A stretch of 64,000 nucleotides of DNA from Phylloscopus collybita (Eukaryota; Chordata; Aves; Passeriformes; Phylloscopidae): contig JAJNNQ010000031.1 in the NCBI GenBank assembly GCA_027886175.1, positions 1,216,501-1,280,500 of the forward strand, given 5' to 3'. Below the pieces are notes generated by a model. It was not told where the DNA came from. It made no database searches and saw only the letters and a list, made by a program, of their open reading frames with translations. Shown here piece after piece: positions 48,598 to 60,500 of this stretch; within the stretch, counting starts at the first letter, position 1; every line of letters begins with the position of its first letter. The position numbers were made by a program, and so were the translations under genes.

Positions 48598-51049
48598 CCG
48601 TGTGCTGATTATCCCACCAATCCAAGCTCTCCCTGCCTGCTGCCATCCCAGCTGAGCTTCCCCATCTTTGCCTTGAGATCCATCTGAACTCAGCTCCCTC
48701 TGGAGCTCCCTTCCCTGCAGTTCCATTCCTTACCTGCCATTCCCTGATCTCAGTACCTGGAGGCGTTTCCAGCCTTTAGCCGACGTGGGGGATGATGACA
48801 AATAAAATGGATTTAATTCTTTATTCCCTGAATTGACAGAGACATTCCCCAATCCTGTCTCTCCCAGTCCCAGCGCCTGGATATGGAGCTGAGGGCAGAT
48901 CCTGCTGTTTTCCCTTGGGAAAACCATTCCCAGTTTGAAAGGGGAGTTGGAGCAGAGCCAGGATTTTCCCGACCCCAGAAATTCATCCCCTCTGGATGAA
49001 TCCCAAAATCCCTTGAATAAATCCCCCCCAAAAAGGGACAAGACAGATTGCCAGGGAAAAACCAGGTGGGCTTGGTTCCCTCTCTGTAATTTTCTCTCAA
49101 TCCTAATTATTAACATTTCTGAGAAATTCCAAAAAAAAAAAAAAAAAGGGCGGGAAACACCTCTGTGCCTGCATTCATCCTTCCCAAAAGGATTATTGAG
49201 TGATTCATTCCCCGGGCTGCACAGCCCATCATTAACAGGAGCAGTTAATTACCTCCACATGCTTTAATTACCAGCGGGGGAGGTTGGGCCTCGTCAGGGT
49301 CTGGTGTCACCTGCAGCTCCAACCCCTGGAACAGGGAAATTGCTGAGAAATGGGATTTTAATGGGGGGTTTTCCCCACGTTTTTTGGACAAGGAAGCCAC
49401 TCTGAATGCGGGGAACCTCATTAAATGAGTTCTTAATTAGTCCTTGTGCGATTTAATTGGTTTGAAGGGCACTGCAGGACGAATGATAAAAAACGACGCA
49501 TTAACCCAGAAATCCTGGTTGTAAAATGCTGATTTTATAAAGGGCTCCAGGAAGCTGGGGCTGGGCAGGGCTGGGAATGCGGGGATGCTCCGGAGGGAAG
49601 TGACTCCGCCCTCTCCCACTGTCCCCAGGACATTCCACATCTCCTCCTTCCCCAATTCCCGGCCCCAGCACCCACCCAGGGCTCTGGTGTGGCCCAAACC
49701 CTCGGGAAGGAGACGAAACAAAGAATTGATTCCTCTTTCCCTGCGTGGGAATTCCTGATTAATTTGATCCTGATGTTTTTCCTGCTCTTTGTACCAAGCA
49801 GAACCCCCCACCCCCACCCCCCTTTTTTGAGGGGATCTTTTAAACCACATTTTGTATTTTTGGGATGACTGGAGAACGAGGAGCAGGAATATTTGGGGCA
49901 GGAGGCTGGAGATGAGCCCCCAATCCGAGTTAATCCAGGATATTCCAGCTCCACGCATGCCCAGCAATCCCATTCCCAATTAATTAACTCCCTCCTGTTT
50001 TCCCATTTATCCAGCAAATCTCCTGGGATTTCCAGCCCATCCATGAAGCCCGGGATGAAGGCAGAGGCAGCAGAGCAGGATACAGAAAATACCGGCATTT
50101 TAATGACCCAGTGCATTTACAGAGAGCTTTGGGAATTGTGAGGGAAATCCTGGGAAATATTTCCCCCCCTTACCCGCGCTGGGATCCCGCTGCCCCCGGG
50201 GGGGGTTCAGTCTCCTGAACCCTCTGGGCAGTGAGAATTCCCAAAATCCCAGCCCAGCTGCATTTGTTCGGAGTGGCTCCTGAAGGAATGTCCCCAGCAC
50301 ATCTCGGGAATGTCCCCAGCACATCTCGGGAATGTCCCCAGATCCCAGCTGGGAGCAGCTCCCGAGGACCAGCAGAGCTTTGGGAACAGCCACACCCCCA
50401 ATTCCTAAACAGCCACACCCCCAATTCCTAAAAGCAGGAAGGATTCCGGGATTCCTCCCCCAGGGAGTGGGAGCCCCTGGGGGCAGAGCTGGGCCTGGAT
50501 CCGGCCATGGAGCTGTGCCTGTGGCCTGGTGGGATGCAGGGATCCATGGATGGGTTGGGATGGAGGGATGGAGACCCTCCAAGCTCCAGAGGTGGCAGTT
50601 TTGGTCCTTCCAGGTGTCCCCTGAGGCCCAGGTCCAGCCCCAGCTCCATTCCCATGGAAGGAGGGGACAGTTCCCTCCGTGCCACTCCGAGGTCCCACCA
50701 GTGTCACTCCTTCCCCTCGGCATTCCCGGTCTCCTGTGGCCTCCTCTGTTGGAATTCCCGCTGAAGTGCATCCTTGGCCTGTTTTCCCAACACTAGATCA
50801 TGTATTCTTTTTATCCCCAGCACAACCCAGGGAGCTTTGGTGCTGTCAAATCCCAAGAACACCCAAGATCCTCCAGGATGTTCTCCAGGATCTCCTCCAG
50901 CTTCTCCAGGACAGCCCAGCACATCCCACCAGCTCGGGCCTCTCCTCCCAGGACGGCTCCCTGGTGCCACAGGGCCCTCAGACTGGGCTGCTGCCCTGCT
51001 CTTCTCATCCTCCTGATGTTTGCAGGTGGAGATGGAGTTCCTCACCCAC
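48598..51049. other. Intergenic / probable GALNT13 3' UTR
   Basis: It contains candidate polyadenylation hexamers (near 48820, 50099), a poly-A run at 49130-49147, a candidate conserved island at 49190-49280 (CATCATTAACAGGAGCAGTT, TAATTACC words), and a short 22-bp triplet repeat (ATCTCGGGAATGTCCCCAGC) at 50290-50345. No coding exon was recognised. Confidence 0.4.
50099..50104 (-). terminator. GALNT13: Candidate GALNT13 polyadenylation signal ATTAAA
   Basis: ATTAAA lies on the minus strand about 1.3 kb after the canonical GALNT13 stop. The next AATAAA candidate is near 48820. Assignment is by position only. Confidence 0.25.
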
Positions 51050-51245
51050 TTTCCATGTCAACAATGATTGTTTTGTGTTCCTTTCTGTAGGAGAATTGAT
51101 GGACTATTGGGTTGCCCAGGCTGGTTGGAGAGGACAATTTCCATCCTCCAGTCCACGATCACTGTTGGAATTCTATCAATGTCGAGGTCAGTCAGTGAAG
51201 CCCCCCCTTTTTCTGCCCCTGACCCCTCGGTGTGTCAGCGCCGTT
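51050..51245 (+). mobile_element. Partial family D LTR-like unit
   Basis: GGGTTGCCCAGGCTGGTTGG, TCCACGATCACTGTTGGAAT and GTGAAGCCCCCC correspond to the 3' half of the tandem units at 37735-38760. It lies about 150 bp from the GALNT13 stop codon. Confidence 0.75.
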
Positions 51246-51392
51246 CCGTGGGCCACCGCCGCATCCCAACCTCTCCGGCCTCAGCTCCGGGATCTCCGGA
51301 GCGCGCGGGCGGCCCGGAGGCTCCGAGCGGTCCGAGGGCAGCCCGGGGGGTGCAGCAGGAGGAGCAGGAAGAGCGGGATGCAGGCCATGGGA

Positions 51393-51533
51393 TCAGGCCC
51401 CCAGGGTCATGTTGCGCAGCAGCCACTGCTGGGCGCGGCCGCCGCCGCAGTCGCGCATGGTGGGCACCAGCCGGTCCTCCTCCGACGGCTCCGCCAGGCA
51501 CTGGTTGCTGTTCAGGTGCCTCAGGGTCAGCTT
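51393..51533 (-). CDS. GALNT13: GALNT13 canonical terminal exon (gamma lectin repeat)
   Basis: The acceptor CCCCCTGCAG is followed by [20 protein letters not shown], then VPTMRDC, QQWLLRN and MTLGA, with a TGA stop at 51395-51393. It is 46 codons plus stop, phase 0 on entry. The gamma-repeat QXW motif is intact (QQW). The usual CLD triplet reads CLA here, so the aspartate of this repeat is replaced by alanine. The codons are strongly GC-rich. Confidence 0.93.
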   Translation of the reverse strand, partial: KLTLRHLNSNQCLAEPSEEDRLVPTMRDCGGGRAQQWLLRNMTLGA

Positions 51534-54500
51534 CTGCAGGGGGGCAGGCAGGGGGTGGGGGAGAGAGGATTCCCGCTGAAACATAACGTCCCGGTGGAAT
51601 TCCAGCCGGGGGGTGCGACCTCCAGGCCGGGTTTGGTGGCCCTGTGGAGCTCCGGGAGCTCCGGGACATTCCCACCACGTCCCACGGGGAGCCAGCCCGC
51701 TCCAGCCTCTGCTGAGCCCCTCAGCAAAGGGAAAACCATTCCAAGGTGTCTTGGGTTGTGGAGCCAGGGGTGGCTGGGGCGATGGTTTTTCTTTATCTCT
51801 TGTAATTCAAGGGGGGGAAAGGGGCGGGTGCCTTCTGATAAAGGGGCAGCTGTTCAAACTCAGTAGGTCATTGTTTCTTATCTCTGTCACATCCGGTCCT
51901 CCATCCAGGGGGATTTTTTCTGCTGATGGGCCATTAACATCTCCCCAAAGCAGTACATCCACATTCCATCATCCCAGTGTCAGATGCTCCACCCAGTGGG
52001 AGGAGCCAACCATTCCTACCTGGATAAAACTGAGACACAGGAACACCAGGGATCTGGTTCCACTGGATTCCCGGAGGAAACTGGACCCTTCTCACCATCC
52101 CTGGACCCTTCTCACCATCCCTGGACCCTTCTCACCATCACTGGGTCCTTTTTCTCTCAGAATCATCTCTGCCCCACCAGAACCACCTCTGCCACTCCAG
52201 CAGGACTCACTGTGGGGCTGCTCCCAACCCCCTGACCAACAGGGTGTCAGGTTGGAGCTCTGACTCTGTCAGGGTTCTCCAGGATTGTTGTTTGTTTGTT
52301 TGCTGGTTTGGTTGGGTGGTTTTGTTTTTCTACTCCATTTGTATTGTTAATATTCCCAGTAAAGAACTGTTATTCCTGTTCCCAAATCTTTGCCTGAAAG
52401 CCCTTGATTGCAAAATTATAATTTGGAGGGGGTGAGGGGTTTACATTCCCCATTCCAAGGGAAACTCCAGCTTTCCCTGGCAGATCCCTGTCTGTCCAAA
52501 CCCAGACAGAAGGAAACCCTGCATTCCCAAGGCACGGCTGTGGGATGGAGGGGTTTGGTCTCCAGGGCCATGGACACCTTTGGGATTGCTGGGATGGAAA
52601 TGGATCTGCTCAGCACTCCATGGAAATGCTGCTGTTCCCGGGGCGTTCCTCCTTCCCAGGACACCCCTGCTGGTCCCACTATCTTTCTGAGGGATCAGGA
52701 GGGCACAAAAGGGACGGGAAGGAATAAAGCACCACCTGCTCCACCAGGAGAACAAATTCCCAGAGAGATCCCGGGAAGGTAAAACAGGAAATTCTGTCCT
52801 TAAATAAACACCAGGCAAGTTCAGTTCCCACCATCATTCCCTGGGATCTGCAAGGGCCCTCACCTCCCAGCCAGGAATTCCCAATTCCCAATCTCCCAGC
52901 CAGCCCTGCCCTCTGGCAGTGGGAGCCATTCCCTGTGTCCTGTCCCTCCAGCCCTTGTCCCCAGTTCCCTCTGCAGCTCTCCTGGAGCCCCTTCAGGCCC
53001 TGCCAGGGGCTGGGAGCTCTCCCTGGAGCCTTCCCTTCTCCAGGGGAACATTCCCAGCTCTCCCTGGAGCCTTCCCTTCTCCAGGGGAACATTCCCAGCT
53101 CTCTCCCTGGAGCCTTCCCTTCTCCAGGAGAACATTCCCAGCTCTCTCCCTGGAGCCTTCCCTTCTCCAGGGGAACATTCCCAGTTCTCCTTGGAGCCTT
53201 CCCTTCTCCAGGGGAACATTCCCAGCTCTCCCTGGAGCCTTCCCTTCTCCAGGGGAACATTCCCAGTTCTCCTTGGAGCCTTCCCTTCTCCAGGGGAACA
53301 TTCCCAGCTCTCCCTGGAGCCTTCCCTTCTCCAGGGGAACATTCCCAGCTCTCCCAATAACCCTGGGAATGGGGAGTTTCAGGGTGAAAATCCTGTCTGC
53401 AGATCTTCCACTGGAGCAGAACCTGATTTTATGGCAAGGGAAAAAAAGAGGGAAAACCAGGATGGGCAGGAAAATCCCGGAGCCCTCAGAAGAGGGGAGA
53501 AATGTGGAATTAATCCCAAAATCCATCCCAAACAGCCCAGGATGATGTCAAAGCTTGGGAATCCTTAGGGACAGAGGGGCTGGAATGGTGGGAGCTGCCT
53601 GAGGGCTTGGGCTCACCCAGGAGGACAAATATTGATACAATATTAATTTAAAAAACCATATAAGATAAATAAATATCAGGGGGAAAATATAAAATAACAT
53701 AAAAAGATTATACGTAATATAAAAATAATAGTAAGTAATAGAGATTACTTACTATAAAATATATTGTGTACCATATAAAAATAATATTTAAAGTAATATA
53801 GAATAATATGGAATAAGAGATTGAGAATATATTAAATAATTTTTAGGGTATTATCATCTAAATTATGAGATAATGTAAAATAATATATCAGAGAATAATA
53901 TAAAATATAAATTAAAATAAATATAATACCCGTAACCAAAGGAAAATCAGGAATCATTTTTACAAGAGTCTGATGCCCCCAGGGCTCATAAACACCATTT
54001 ATGTTCATTATTTATAATATTTTATGTAATATATAATATTATATATTATTAAATATAATATTATATTTATTGGAAAATATAGCATTATATTTATATAGTA
54101 CATAATAAACATATATTGGTGTTTATTAATGTAAATTTAATATGGAATATCTACTATATTTCTATAGATATTTCAATTTTATATATCAATAAGAACATAA
54201 AATAAATTCATATATTAAAAAATCAAATACATATGTATAAAAAAGGCTTTTTCCTGAGGTTCCAACTGAATTGCTGGGAAATTCCAACCAGGAATTTCCA
54301 CCCAGCTCCTTGTGCTACTTCACCAAATATGAAAAAAATACATGAAAATTATAGGAAAAAATCTATTTAAAAAATCAAATTTTATGAAAATTTTATGAAA
54401 ATTCTGTGGGAAATGCTAGGAAAAGCTGAACCTTGTTGAGAAAATATTTTGCACCTGGAATTATTTTTCTGTCTTGGAATAGGAACCAAACCTTCAGCTC

Positions 54501-57500
54501 CTGCAGGTTGGAACAGTCACGGTGACAGCAAGAGATCAAGGGAGTTTGATTCATCCAAAAGTAATTAAAACTAATAATAATTAGGACTAATAATTACTAG
54601 TAACTAATAATTACTGGGAACTAAGTAGAACTAATATTAAACATCTGCTCCACAGCTATGAAATCATTTTCTGTCGTGTTTTATAGAAAAATTTGATATG
54701 AAAAATTCTATCAAATTCTACCAAAATTCTGTGAAAAAATTCTCTTAAATTTTAGGAAAATTCTGTCAAAATTCTATGAAAATTCTACAAAAAAAATCTG
54801 TGAACATTCTGTGAAAATTCCATGAAAAAAATCGAATAAAATTCCATGAAAGATTCTATGAAAAGTCTATGAAAAATTCTACGAAAATTCCATATAAAAA
54901 ATTCTATGAAAATTCGATGAAAAATTCCATGAAAATTCCATAAAAAAATTCTATGAAAATTCTATGAAAATTCCATAAAAAATTCTATGAAAATTCTATG
55001 GAAATTCCATAAAAAATTCCGTGAAAAGCTCTAGGAAAAATTCTAGGAAAAATTCTACAAAAGATCCATGAAAATTCCATGCAAGTTTTATGAAACTTTA
55101 TGAAAACATTTATGCAAATTGTAGGAAAAACGAAGCGAAACGACAAAAACCATGTGGAAAAGTGCATGGAAAAAGTCTCCTAAATTCCCGTGAAGCATTC
55201 CATGAAAATTTCACGGAAAACCAACATTTTTGAAACTGTCAAAAAAGAAAAAAAATTAAAACCACAAAAAAATTTCAAAACATTTCAGCCCAAAATAAAA
55301 CAAGACAGAAATTCCGAGCTCCTCCAGCAGAGCCCAGAGCAGGAAGATTCCCTGGGAACTCCTTACCCCCACACCACCATCCTGGATTTCCTTCCGATCC
55401 TAAAGGAAATAATCAGTGGGGCTGGAATAAACCTTCCTAAAGACTTCCAGGCGGGAATAATTCCTGAGGATCCAGGTCTGCAGGGGGCTGCCGTCGCAGG
55501 CCTCCACCGTGGGGCCCTGGGAGCCGTCCTCGATCCTGCCCAGCGTCAGGCACGACTGCGTGATGATGTGCAGGAAGGTGCGCCTCTGGAAAACCGGGAA
55601 TGCTCAGCGGGAACGGCCGGGGAGGGCGGGGAGAGCGGGTGGGGTCAACTGGGAATTGCTGATGGAAACGGGGCTGGGAATGCTCCGGGGACAAGCGGGG
55701 GTGTCCAGAGGGAAGTTCATGGACTGGGATTTAATTCCATACAAAATGTCCTCCCTGCTCTTGAGACCATTCCCATGGTCCAGAGTGGATGGTGGCTCCC
55801 AATCCCGTTCTCCCTGCCCCTGGATTGCTGCAATTCCCCATTGGAAAGATCCAGGCAGAGATGGGGTTTTTCCTGCACAAATATCCCAAAACTTCCACCC
55901 TGCTCTTGAGACTATTCCCACGATCCATTAGGGAGTGTAGCTCCCAACCCAGCCTCTCCAACCCCTTGGATTGCTGCAATTCCCTACTGGAAAGATCCAG
56001 GCAGAGACAGGGTTTTCCTGCACAAATATCCCAAAATGTCCTCCCTGCTCTTGAGACCATTCCCATGATCCAGAGTGGATGGTGGCTCCCAGTCCCATTC
56101 TCCCTACCCTTGGATTGCTGCAATTCCCTACTGGAAAGATCCAGGCAGAGATGGAGTTTTTCCTGCACAAATATCCCAAAATGTCCACCTTGCTCTTGAG
56201 ACCATTCCCATGGTCTAGAGTGGATGGTGGCTCCCAATCCCGCCCTTGGATTGCTGCAATTCCCTGCTGGAAAGATCCAGGCAGAGATGGGGTTTTTCCT
56301 GCACAAATATCCCAAAATGTCCACCCTGCTCTTGAGACCATTCCCAAGATCCATCAGGGAGTGTGGCTGGCTCCCAACCCAACCTCTCTAACTCTTTGGA
56401 TGGCTGTGATTCCCCACTGGAAAGATTTGGGCACCAGTGGGGTTTTTCCTGCACAAACCACCCTGAATCCCACTTGGGAATTACCCAATTAAAAACAGAA
56501 TTCATTAAATATTTATGAGGGGGTTTTTTTTGGTTTTTTTTTTTCCCCAAACACAATTCCAGCTTTTCCTTTCCGGTGCCAGCTCCAGGTGGGGTGAGAT
56601 GAAGGGGAGCTTCCACTTCCCTAAATCCTTCCCACCCCAGCCCTGAGGTACCTGGGGCTGGAGCAGCTGGAATGCCCTTCCCACATCCCAGCCCCTCACC
56701 AGCTCCTTTCCCATGTTTTGGGATTGGGGATGGAAAAAGTGGCGTGAGGATAAAGGAGCCACTAAAAATATCAGGGCCAAGTGTCCCAAAAATGTCACTT
56801 GGAGTCACGGGCAGCAGGGAGAGCAGGATCACTCTGGATCAGCACTCCCTGCTCCCTCCTGTCCATGAATCCTTCCCAGGGAAAGCAGAGGACCGTGAGT
56901 AAAGGCCTTGGAATTCTCTCTCTCTGGTGTTTGCAGGGTATGAAATAGCCAAAGGCAGCGGATTCCTCACGTGGGGATGAGTGGGAATGTGGGAATCTGA
57001 GCAGGCTCCTCCTGGCACGTGGATTCGTGGAATGCTTTGGGATGGAAGGACCTTAAATTCCACCCCAATCCACCCCCTGCCATGGCAGGGACACCTCCCA
57101 GGCTGCTCCAGCCTGGCCTTGGGCACTTCCAAGGATCCACAGCTGCTCTGGGAATTCCAGTCAGCCAGGAATTCCTTCCCAACATCCAATCTGGCACTGG
57201 GAGCCATTCCCTGTGTCCTGTCCCTCCAGCCCTTGTCCCCAGTCCCTCTGCAGCTCTCCTGGAGCCCCTTCAGGCCCTGCCAGGGGCTGGGAGCTCTCCC
57301 TGGAGCCTTCCCTTCTCCAGGGGAACATTCCCAGCTCTCCCTGGAGCCTTCCCTTCTCCAGGGGAACATTCCCAGCTCTCCCTGGAGCCTTCCCTTCTCC
57401 AGGGGAACATTCCCAGCTCTCCCTGGAGCCTTCCCTTCTCCAGGGGAACATTCCCAGTTCTCTCCCTGGAGCCTTCCCTTCTCCAGGGGAACATTCCCAG

Positions 57501-60500
57501 TTCTCTCCCTGGAGCCTTCCCTTCTCCAGGAGAACATTCCCAGCTCTCCCTGGAGCCTTCCCTTCTCCAGAACATTCCCAGCTCTCCCAGGCCACCTCAG
57601 GAAGCTCTGGAATGCTGGAGCAGCAGCTATGGAGAAGCAGAGAGCGAGGGCACTGCTACAGGAGCTATTCCAGGGATTGGGATTTGGCACAGGGGTGGCA
57701 CCAGACTTACCTCAAAGCTATATTCCCATTTCCCAAAGTACTGAGGGAAGGGGAGACAGAAGGAAAGCGGAGTCAGTGATCCAGGGAACGTTTTTTGTGC
57801 AGCCCCTCAGCTCTGCCTGGATGGAAATTCCACAGCTTTGCACGGACACCGGGATTGGGGACAAATCATGGCAATTATCCAGGAAAAAATCAGGGAATTC
57901 CGAGCAGGAAGGGATCCATAGGGATCAGTGACCCAAACCAGGATATCCCAACAATCCCATCCTGTCCCTGAGAGCGTTGGCCAAACACTCTTGGAGCTCA
58001 GGCAGCCTCAGGATAAACCCTGAGGGATGTGCCAGGAATAAGTCCCGAGGAATTTGTCAGGAACAAAGCCTGAGGAATCCTTCAGGAATAAACCCTGACA
58101 TCAGCATCCATCCACAAGGAATTCAGCACCCTCCTATCAGCTCTGACACACTTCCAACCTCATTTTCCCCCTGGATTCCTTGTGCGTGTCACGTCCCAGG
58201 ATTCCATCCCTCTCCACATCCCACAGGCTTCCCTGGATGTCACCACAGGAATCCTGGGAGCCTGGAATTTATTCAAGATTTAAATACCACAAATTATAGA
58301 AAAACCTAATAATAGCAGGAAATTCCACGAAAATCCCTCAGAGAAATCCCTTTTTTAGGATTATTTCATGTCCTGTTGTCCATTGCCAAGCCAGGATCCC
58401 TAAAAATTCCTAAAAACCACCCCAAATCCCTCCATGCAATTCCTGAATAAGCAAGGGAAGGGAAAAATCAGTGTAATTCCACTGGAAAAAAAAAATCAAA
58501 TGAATGAAAACGAGGGATTCAGGAAATATCCTGGAATTGTTTCTCTGGGGAAAAAAAAAATTGGAGTATCACAACTGGTTGTTTTCTTGGGGAAAAAAAA
58601 ATCCTGGATATTAGGAATGTTTGGAGGTTAATAACACACTAATAAGCATATAATTAATGCAATAATTAAATGAAAGGGAGAATGGGTGGCTGAAATCCGA
58701 ATATTCCAAGGGAAATTGGTAATAAAAGGATTTGGTCAATAAATGCAGGGATAGGGAATGCAATGGGATGTTTTCCAGGAGAACAGGCAGCCAACCCTTG
58801 GAGAGGCCATAAAAACATGGAGCATTCCTGTTTTAGGAGCTCCATCTCATGGCCGAGCTGGGTTTTACAAAATTCCTGGGAAATTCTCAGTTTCAGGGAA
58901 AAGCCAGCACACTCCCTGTGTGTATTTTATTGGAAGAATTTCAGCCTTCCAGGCAGGAAGGGTGGAGGTGTCCAAGGAATTCCTGGATGTGGCTGGGCTG
59001 GGGACAAGGTGGGGATGGGGCACAGCTGGGACTTGAGAACCTGAGAGGGCTTTTCCAGCCTCAGGGTGGGCAGCAGCAGGAATTGCCCCATGGAAGGGGT
59101 GCTCAGGGATTGGGAGGAGCTGCCCAGGGAGGTTTGGAGTGCCCATCCCTGGAGGTGTCCCAGGAATTCCTGGAGGTGGCACTTGGGGACAAGGTGGGGA
59201 TGGGGCACAGCTGGGACTCCATGACCTTGGAGCTCTTTCCCAACCTCATTTCTGGGGCCCTGAGCAGCAGAATCCCAAAGGCTTTTCCCAGCAGGGAATA
59301 TCCATCCCATGGCAGCCCCAGCAGCAGAGGTGTCCCTGCCCCAGCCCCTTCTGGCACAGGGAACATTTCCTGTTCCCCCACAGCTCCAAACCCCTCCCAG
59401 CAGCAACAGAAAAGGAGCCCTGGAAGTGCTGAAAATCCCATTTTTGCACCTTGGGGGGAAAATCCTTCCTGGCAGGGGTGCTCAGGGGTTGGAAGTGCCC
59501 AGGGAGGTTTGGAGTGCCCATCCCTGGGGGTGTCCCAGGAACTCCTGGAGGTGGCACCTGGGGACAAGGTGGGGATCTCTCTCAGCTTTTCCCTTTGTGG
59601 GTTGGAATTGGGAGCAGGAGGTGCTGGCAAAACCTTCCTGCAAATTTAGTCCCACCCTACAAAAACGCACTTCCCCTAGAAAACAAATTTATCCCATCCC
59701 TGGGGGTGTCCCAGGGACTCCTGGAGGTGGCACCTGGGGACAAGGTGGGCATGGGGCAGAGCTGGGACTCCATGACCTTGGAATGCTTTTCCAGCCCCTG
59801 GGATTGCCCCCCGAGCCCGGGGTACCTCGGCGTCGTACTCCCAGAGCTGGTTGCCCCTCAGGTGGTGGCACTTGAGCATCAGGACGGGGCCGTTGAGCCG
59901 CGACACGTCCAGGCACAGGTCATCCGTGCGGATCTCCTTGTCGGCCGTGTAGGAAAACACCTGGGACACAGGGAGGGGTGGGAAAAGGGCTGGGAGCTCC
60001 AGGCTGGGACTGACACCAGGGCTGGCCCAGGAGCTGGAGCCTTCCACTGGAGAAATCCACATAGGAATTCAAGGGAAAGGGGTTTTTATTGGAGAAATCC
60101 ATTGGAATTCAAGGGAAGGGAAAAGATTTCCATTGGAGGAATCCATCAGAATTCAGAGGAAGGGAAAGAGCTTTTATTGGAGAAATCCACTGGAATTCAG
60201 GGGAAAGGATTTTTATTGGAGAAATCCATTGGAATCCAGGGGAAGGGAAAGGTTTCCATTGGAGAAATCCATTGGAATCCAGGGGAAAGGAAAGGATTTC
60301 TGTTGGAGAAATCCATTGGAATTCAAGGAAAGGGAAAAGTTTTCCATTGGAGAAATCCATTGGAATCCAGGGGAAGGGAAAGGACCTTTACTGGAGAAAT
60401 CCATTAGAATTCAGGGGAAGGGAAAGGACTTCCATTGGAGAAATCCATTGGAATTCAAGGGAAAGGATTTTTATTGGAGAAATCCATTGGAATTCAGGGA

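Noticed and set aside
55190..55909. 239-codon plus-strand frame over the alternative GALNT13 exon
   Set aside because: Antisense of the exon and of CR1-like repeats; no domain, and the minus-strand reading gives a clear lectin exon.
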